Assembly (NCBI GenBank): GCA_020845805.1
Contig: JADLFD010000067.1
Coordinates: forward strand, 1-37,194
From: Verrucomicrobiales bacterium
GTDB taxonomy: Bacteria > Verrucomicrobiota > Verrucomicrobiia > Limisphaerales > CAIMTB01
Length of the DNA: 37,194 nucleotides
Reading direction: 5' to 3'
Position 1 is the first letter of the stretch. Every line of letters starts with the position of its first letter. This document shows, piece after piece, positions 33,052-37,194 of the stretch. The notes beneath the pieces are model-generated. The model ran no database searches and was not told where the DNA came from. It saw only the letters and a program-made list of their open reading frames with translations. The position numbers and the translations under genes were made by a program.

Positions 33052-34364
33052 AAAAAAACTATCTCCTCGATACCAACGTCCTGCTCCACGACCCCAACGC
33101 GCTCGTGAGCTTTCAGGACAACAACGTCCTGATCCCCATCGAGGTCATCGAGGAGATCGACCGGTTCAAACGCGAATCCAGCGAGCTGGGGCGAAACGCA
33201 CGTGCCGTCTCGCGCATGCTCGATGCCTGGCGCGCGCAGGGCAAACTAAGCGCCGGAATCCGTCTTCCGGGTGGGGGTTCCCTTCGTATCGTCTTCGAGA
33301 AGCCTGAGCCGCCGGCCGTCTCGGCCGGGAACGGGTTCTCCCGGAGCGTCGACAACCGCATCCTTGCGCGCGCCCTTTCCGTGCGCGAGTCGGAGCCGAG
33401 CCTGCCTCTGGTGGTCGTCACCAAGGACATCAACCTCCGCCTGAAAGCCGACACGCTCGGGCTGCCGGCCGAGGACTACGAGACCGACCGCATCCAGCTC
33501 TCGGAGCTTTACAGTGGCATGCTGGAGCGCCCCGTCAGCGCCGAGGCCCTGGCGGAGTTCAAGGCGCATAACGCACTCGCGCTTCCCGAAGGCACCCGCT
33601 ACGACCCCAACGCCTACTGCACGCTGGTGGATGAAACCAATCCCAAGCGCAGCCTGCTCTCCAAGGTCGATTCCTCCGGGACCAAGCTCGTCCCCATCCA
33701 GGACGTTCGCGAAGGCGTCTGGGGGATCCGCCCCCGCAATCGTGAGCAACACTTCGCCCTCGATGCGTTGCTGGACGACCGTGTCAAGCTGGTCACCCTG
33801 ATGGGCAAAGCGGGTACGGGAAAGACCCTCATGGCCATGGCCGCCGGACTTCGCCGCACCGTGGTGGACCGCGAGTTCCGTCGCGTGTTGGTGGCGCGCC
33901 CCACGATATCCATGGGCAAGGAAATCGGTTTCCTACCCGGTTCGCTCGAGGAAAAGCTCGCTCCCTGGATGCAACCCATCCACGACGCCTTGGAGCTCCT
34001 GACCGACCTCAACATGGGGCAGGAAAGCCGGCGTTCCGCTGATCTGATGCGCAACGGCAGCATCGTGGTGGAGGCCTTGTCCTACATCCGCGGCCGCAGC
34101 ATCCCGCACCAGTTCATGATCATCGACGAGGCGCAAAACCTGACGCCGCTCGAGGTGAAGACCATCGTGACGCGTGTGGGGCAGGGCACCAAGATCGTGT
34201 TCACCGGGGACCCCTGGCAGATCGACAATCCCTACGTGGATTCCAGCTCCAACGGGTTTGTTCATCTCATCGACCGCTTCCGGGGCCAGCCTCTTTCGGC
34301 GCACGTGCACCTCGAGAAGGGGGAACGCTCGGAGCTCGCCGAGATTGCCGCCAATCTTCTGTGA
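33048..34364 (+). CDS. PIN-PhoH protein (PhoH2-type)
   Basis: 438 residues from a GTG at 33048 overlapping the GST stop; the frame could be extended upstream only through the GST gene. An N-terminal PIN ribonuclease domain begins KKNYLLDTNVLLHD (Asp8) with IPIEVIEEIDRFKRE and SVDNRILARAL supplying further acidic residues. A PhoH P-loop domain follows: GKAGTGKT (253-260) and FMIIDEAQN (356-364). PhoH2 proteins are ATP-dependent RNA helicase/nucleases acting in the cytoplasm. All key motifs are present, so it is probably active. No antitoxin-like gene precedes it, only the GST-like gene. Confidence 0.94.
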   Translation: MKKNYLLDTNVLLHDPNALVSFQDNNVLIPIEVIEEIDRFKRESSELGRNARAVSRMLDAWRAQGKLSAGIRLPGGGSLRIVFEKPEPPAVSAGNGFSRSVDNRILARALSVRESEPSLPLVVVTKDINLRLKADTLGLPAEDYETDRIQLSELYSGMLERPVSAEALAEFKAHNALALPEGTRYDPNAYCTLVDETNPKRSLLSKVDSSGTKLVPIQDVREGVWGIRPRNREQHFALDALLDDRVKLVTLMGKAGTGKTLMAMAAGLRRTVVDREFRRVLVARPTISMGKEIGFLPGSLEEKLAPWMQPIHDALELLTDLNMGQESRRSADLMRNGSIVVEALSYIRGRSIPHQFMIIDEAQNLTPLEVKTIVTRVGQGTKIVFTGDPWQIDNPYVDSSSNGFVHLIDRFRGQPLSAHVHLEKGERSELAEIAANLL

Positions 34365-34371
34365 ACCGGGC

Positions 34372-34878
34372 TCAGCGCTGGGCCGCCGGCGCTTCCACCG
34401 GGTTTCCTTTGTCGAAGACGATGCGCCAGGTGCCGGGGCCCTCGCGCCGCCAGACCGAGGTGAAGGTGGCGACCTGACGGCCCTCCGGGTTGAACACGGG
34501 GCCCGAAGTGAGAGCCAGCGTTCCGGAATCGAGCACCTCGACCTGACCGGGTTTCCATGAGAACGGTGCCTGCGCACCTTCGAAAAAGGGCTGCCAGCCT
34601 TCCAGCACCGCGGCTCGCCCACGCAAGGGCTCCGGGCCCGAGAAGAACACCGCCTCGGCAGAGACAAACCCGCCGAACGCCGTGAAATCGCGGTCCTGCA
34701 TGGTCTTCGCGAAGGCCGCTTCGGTCTGACGGACTTCGTCGGTCAGATCCTCATGCTGGATGCGGGAATCGTTGGCCTGGTGCTCCTTGGAGGTCGCGCA
34801 GGAGACGCAAACGCCTGCCGTGAGCAGGGCCGCACCAAGCAGCGCCAGCGAGCGCGCCAGAGGTCGGGGGTCGCGCAT
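34372..34878 (-). CDS. DUF4440/SnoaL-like lipoprotein
   Basis: 168 residues. I chose the ATG at 34878 because GGAG lies six bases upstream; the in-frame ATG at 34890 has no ribosome-binding site. A hydrophobic leader LALLGAALLTAGVCVSC ends at a Cys that could be lipidated, although the lipobox is imperfect. The mature part starts with a polar helix (LTDEVRQTEAAFAKTMQDRD) and continues with an NTF2-like core: AVFFSGPEPLRGRAAVLEGWQPFFEG and ATFTSVWRREGPGTWRIVFDKGNP, typical of DUF4440. The family is a small-ligand-binding or isomerase fold; a role here is unknown. It is convergent with the PhoH gene at seven bases. Confidence 0.8.
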   Translation of the reverse strand: MRDPRPLARSLALLGAALLTAGVCVSCATSKEHQANDSRIQHEDLTDEVRQTEAAFAKTMQDRDFTAFGGFVSAEAVFFSGPEPLRGRAAVLEGWQPFFEGAQAPFSWKPGQVEVLDSGTLALTSGPVFNPEGRQVATFTSVWRREGPGTWRIVFDKGNPVEAPAAQR

Positions 34879-34896
34879 AGTCAGCTCCATGAGGTG

Positions 34897-34925
34897 ATTG
34901 GAGGCCAAAACGGGCGCTCGATCAA
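34897..34925 (-). promoter_or_regulatory. Possible promoter of the DUF4440-like lipoprotein gene
   Basis: On the minus strand TTGATC (34925-34920), a 17-base spacer and TCCAAT (34902-34897). Each hexamer matches four of six consensus bases. A transcript starting near 34890 would include only the GGAG site before the ATG at 34878. This separates the gene from dprA upstream. Confidence 0.4.
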
Positions 34926-34945
34926 CGCCCCGGTGGGGAGGCGCA

Positions 34946-36076
34946 TCACCGTGCCGCGGCCCGGCTGAAGCGTTTGCCCGGGCTTTGGCGCACCACGCGC
35001 TTGATCTCCAAGCCCAGCAACGTCGAGGCCACCGCGCCCGGCGGCAGTCCCGTGCGGCGGATGACGTCGTCCATCGCCACCTCGTCCTGGCCCAGGACCT
35101 CCAGGATGCGTCGTTCCTGGCCGGAGAAAGGCAACGCCAGCGAGGGCGTGGGGGGCGTCTGGGCGGGCAGTAGGGAGGGGGACGCGGGAGGGACCGCCTG
35201 CAGGTACTCAAATTCGCTGAGCACGTCCTCCGGTCCTTCACAGAGTTTGGCGCCCTTCTTGATCAGGTCGTGGCAACCTCGGCTGCGTGGCGAATCGACA
35301 CGACCAGGGACCGCAAAAACCTGCCGGTTGTACTCGCTGGCGAACTGCGCCGTGATCAGGGCGCCGCTCTCGAGGTTGGCTTCCACGACCACGCTGCCGA
35401 GGGTCATTCCTGCCACGATGCGGTTCCGGATGGGAAAGGTCTGTCGATCCGGAGCGCGGTTGAAGGGGAACTGGGTGAGCACCATGCCCTCGGCGGCGAT
35501 CCGCTCGTAGAGCGCCGCGTTCTCGGGCGGGAACACGAGGTTGATTCCTGTGCCGAGGACACAAATTGTGCGGCCCTTGGCCGCCAGGGCGCCATGATGC
35601 GCGGCCGTGTCGATGCCTCGCGCCCCGCCGCTCACCACGGTCATGCCGAGGTGCGCGAGTTGGAACCCCAAGCGGCGCGCGGTGTCGAGTCCGTAGGACG
35701 TCGAGAGCCGAGATCCGATGATCGCGATGGCATGGCGATCGAGGGGCGAAGGCGTCCCGCGCGCATAGAGCACGATAGGCGGGTCGTTGATCTCGCGAAG
35801 CAGGGCCGGGTATTCCGGATCATCGCGGATCAGGATTCGGCAGCCGAAGGCGGCGGCGCGTTGGAGTTCGGCCGCCAGGTCGACGTTGGTTTCCCAGTGT
35901 GCGATCGCATGGGCGGTGCTGGCCCCGACGCCTTCCACGCGCAGGAGTTCGGATTCCTGGGCGGCGAGGATGGCCCGGGGATCTCCAAAGCGTTCCATCA
36001 GCTTCTGCAGGCGGATGGGACCGACATGATCGACCAGGTTGAGCGCGACCAGCGCTTCGCGAACCTCCATACCCAT
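34946..36076 (-). CDS. dprA: DprA, DNA-processing protein (recombination mediator)
   Basis: 376 residues from the ATG at 36076 (or the ATG at 36070). The longer open frame reaching 36589 runs antisense through tRNA-Phe and is rejected. An N-terminal helix-hairpin-helix region (LLRVEGVGASTAHAI) is followed by the Rossmann-like DprA core: IAIIGSRLSTSYG, MTVVSGGARGIDTAAHHGAL, VLGTGINLVFPPEN, FPIRNRIVAGMTLGSVVVEA, SGALITAQFA and RGCHDLIKKGA. A winged-helix domain ends the protein (EVAMDDVIRRTGLPPGAVASTLLGLEI). DprA loads RecA on incoming single-stranded DNA in natural transformation. No other competence gene is next to it. Confidence 0.95.
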   Translation of the reverse strand: MGMEVREALVALNLVDHVGPIRLQKLMERFGDPRAILAAQESELLRVEGVGASTAHAIAHWETNVDLAAELQRAAAFGCRILIRDDPEYPALLREINDPPIVLYARGTPSPLDRHAIAIIGSRLSTSYGLDTARRLGFQLAHLGMTVVSGGARGIDTAAHHGALAAKGRTICVLGTGINLVFPPENAALYERIAAEGMVLTQFPFNRAPDRQTFPIRNRIVAGMTLGSVVVEANLESGALITAQFASEYNRQVFAVPGRVDSPRSRGCHDLIKKGAKLCEGPEDVLSEFEYLQAVPPASPSLLPAQTPPTPSLALPFSGQERRILEVLGQDEVAMDDVIRRTGLPPGAVASTLLGLEIKRVVRQSPGKRFSRAAAR

Positions 36077-36146
36077 CGTTACTGGGTGGCGATCCTCCCT
36101 CGCAAACGCAAACCCGGTTCGGGCAGGTCTGTCCCCGAAATACCGC

Positions 36147-36175
36147 TTGCCATACGGGAAGCGGCCGGGCTCAAT
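36147..36175 (+). promoter_or_regulatory. Possible promoter of tRNA-Phe
   Basis: TTGCCA (36147-36152), a 17-base spacer and CTCAAT (36170-36175), placing the transcript start about nine bases before the tRNA. An overlapping hairpin-capable repeat (CCGCTTGCC with GGGAAGCGG, 36143-36164, one mismatch) covers the minus-35 region. Confidence 0.3.
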
Positions 36176-36190
36176 CGCCGTCCCGCTTTG

Positions 36191-36266
36191 GGCTGGGTAG
36201 CTCAGTTGGTAGAGCAGGGGACTGAAAATCCCCGTGTCGGCGGTTCGATTCCGTCCCCAGCCACCA
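36191..36266 (+). tRNA. trnF: tRNA-Phe (anticodon GAA)
   Basis: A 76-base cloverleaf. The acceptor stem is GGCTGGG with CCCAGCC, the D stem is GCTC with GAGC, the anticodon stem is GGGGA with TCCCC around the loop CTGAAAA, and the T stem is GGCGG with CCGTC around TTCGATT. The anticodon is GAA. The discriminator base A and the CCA end are encoded. No mismatch is present except one G-U pair in the T stem. Confidence 0.98.
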
Positions 36267-36397
36267 TTCCGTTCCCCCACCGCCTGCCTCGGCGTCCTTT
36301 CCTCCGGTGGGTTCTGAGCTCCGGCGAAAACTCCAACGGCCGCCCGGTTCCCCGCTCCTTCTCTCTTCCTCCGGGCGGCGCCGCGTTCGGCTCGCCT

Positions 36398-36421
36398 CAG
36401 GACAGGCGGTGTCCTGTTCTT
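36398..36421 (+). terminator. Weak possible terminator downstream of tRNA-Phe
   Basis: CAGGACA (36398-36404) and TGTCCTG (36410-36416) form a perfect 7-base-pair stem with a 5-base loop, followed by TTCTT. It is 131 bases after the tRNA within the 288-base intergenic stretch 36267-36554, in which I see no other feature. Confidence 0.35.
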
Positions 36422-36554
36422 CCCGATCATCCGGTGGTTTCCGCCTCCAGCAGCAGAATCGTCGTGACCCTCATGGAGCGCGTGCACCTCTCGTCGCTTG
36501 CGATCTCCCCATGCCATGGGACACTGCGCCCAATCCCGTTCCCCGACACAGACA

Positions 36555-37052
36555 ATGGTGATTCGAGACACACTCCCTGAGGACGCCAAGGCGGTGGCGG
36601 CGCTGGTGGACGCGGTGGCCCGAGAGCGCCGTTATCTCGCGGCTACGATGGGTTTCTCACCAGAGTCCACCGAAGCGTTCATCAGGTCCGTGAGGGCTGC
36701 CAAGGGAGTCCACTTGGTGGCGCTTTTGGACAATGCCATCAGCGGCTGGTGCGATATCACTCCGGCAGCCTTCGAGGGGATGACGCATGTCGGCAGGCTG
36801 GGGATGGGAGTGAAGGCAGGTTTCCGTGGGCAGGGGATGGGCAAGGCGCTGCTGAAGGCGGCGCTGACTCGGGCGTTCGCGCTTGGACTGGAGCGGGTCG
36901 AGTTGGAGGTGTTTCGCTCGAATGCTGCGGCGGTGCACCTTTACGAAGCACACGGGTTTCTCCGCGAAGGAGTGAAGGTCAGCGCGCGAAAGCTCGACGG
37001 GCTGACGGATGACATCCTTCTTTTCGCCGTGTTCCAAAGCTGCAATCACTAG
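36555..37052 (+). CDS. GNAT-family N-acetyltransferase
   Basis: 165 residues from the ATG at 36555; an in-frame start at 36498 adds 19 residues of unlikely character, and neither has a clear ribosome-binding site. The acetyl-CoA-binding motif V is seen in LGMGVKAGFRGQGMGKALLKAAL (RGQGMG at 91-96), and the C-terminal part has VELEVFRSNAAAVHLYEAHGF, the standard RimI/PhnO-like end. Such enzymes acetylate small amines or protein N-termini; the substrate is not known. It stands alone after the tRNA. Confidence 0.9.
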   Translation: MVIRDTLPEDAKAVAALVDAVARERRYLAATMGFSPESTEAFIRSVRAAKGVHLVALLDNAISGWCDITPAAFEGMTHVGRLGMGVKAGFRGQGMGKALLKAALTRAFALGLERVELEVFRSNAAAVHLYEAHGFLREGVKVSARKLDGLTDDILLFAVFQSCNH

Positions 37053-37111
37053 CCTATGCCTGACCCACTTTCCTGTCCTGGGATGATGGGCGTCGGAAAG
37101 GTGACATCCGC

Positions 37112-37194
37112 ATGAGAACGATCACAACCTTGGCTCTCTGCACGGCCTTCCTGTGGGTGGGGTGCTCGGCTTCGCGCCTGGCAAGGGAGGGCGA
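37112..37194 (+). CDS. Start of a lipoprotein gene (cut by window end)
   Basis: An open frame from the ATG at 37112 to the window end (27 codons). Its first residues MRTITTLALCTAFLWVGC then SASR look like a lipoprotein leader with a Cys at 18, although the residue at -3 is not typical. GGAAAGG lies about ten bases upstream, a good ribosome-binding site. Nothing further can be said from the fragment. Confidence 0.6.
   Translation, partial: MRTITTLALCTAFLWVGCSASRLAREG

Noticed and set aside
36143-36164. Imperfect inverted repeat between dprA and tRNA-Phe considered as a terminator
   Set aside because: No T-run on either side and it overlaps a likely tRNA promoter; mentioned only within that entry.
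35270-36580. Plus-strand open frame containing GWVAQLVEQGTENPRVGGSIPS
   Set aside because: The string comes from reading the tRNA gene as protein, and the rest is antisense to dprA.
36077-36589. N-terminal extension of DprA including GRNRTADTGIFSPLLYQLSY
   Set aside because: This string is the antisense translation of a tRNA-Phe gene and is a known source of spurious protein annotations; the true DprA starts at 36076.

Overview
This is a GC-rich bacterial chromosomal window, densely packed with genes on both strands and without insertion sequences, phage genes or CRISPR repeats. The organism is most likely a member of the Verrucomicrobiota, probably the Limisphaerales/Pedosphaera group. The clues are two prepilin-type proteins with the H-X9-DG signature, a DUF1080 secreted protein, an orphan FecR protein, a DUF58/BatA/VWA gene set, and the leader style of the first pseudopilin. 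The lineage call is inference from family content, not from a marker phylogeny.

Layout. 1-5960: the end of a sugar isomerase gene, then three large surface/VWA genes (DUF58, BatA-like, VWA with a glutamine-amidotransferase-like domain). 6032-8023: a small Tudor/SH3-like protein, a TIGR04282-type glycosyltransferase and a PlsC-type acyltransferase. 8084-10179: a divergent pair, a spermidine-synthase-like protein and a Tat-like beta-propeller lipoprotein. 10190-12075 (minus): an H-X9-DG pseudopilin translationally overlapped with a DUF1080 secreted hydrolase. 12282-13763: a neutral-ceramidase-like protein whose end overlaps tsaB. 13709-16412 (minus): CPBP protease, thiL, tsaE and tsaB as a tightly overlapping operon. 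16511-18097: a GT39-type membrane glycosyltransferase. 18225-19025: a secreted FecR protein with its own good promoter, Shine-Dalgarno and a textbook terminator.

19271-22582 is housekeeping: coaD, a YceD/DUF177 gene, rpmF, plsX and fabH, the conserved ribosome/fatty-acid arrangement. 22734-25459 holds a degenerate PilZ-like protein, a PilT-family ATPase and an iron-dependent alcohol dehydrogenase. 25538-26509 (minus) is a metallophosphoesterase.

26664-32264 is the most unusual part: six co-directional, mostly overlapping genes. They encode a secreted, membrane-anchored protein of unknown family, a small exported protein with ten cysteines, a MauE/DoxX-like membrane protein, a GT39-like membrane transferase, a second H-X9-DG pseudopilin and a DPM1-like GT2 enzyme. 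The set reads like an envelope assembly module: a lipid-linked sugar donor enzyme (GT2), a membrane transferase (GT39), a possible thiol-redox membrane partner (MauE-like) and two candidate exported substrates. That function is a hypothesis.

32386-34364: a glutathione-S-transferase-like gene coupled by a 4-base overlap to a PIN-PhoH gene. 34372-36076 (minus): a SnoaL/DUF4440-like lipoprotein and dprA. A tRNA-Phe(GAA) lies at 36191-36266, followed by a GNAT acetyltransferase and the beginning of a lipoprotein gene cut by the window end. No gene-free stretch longer than about 300 bases is present; the largest is 36267-36554, which holds only a weak hairpin.
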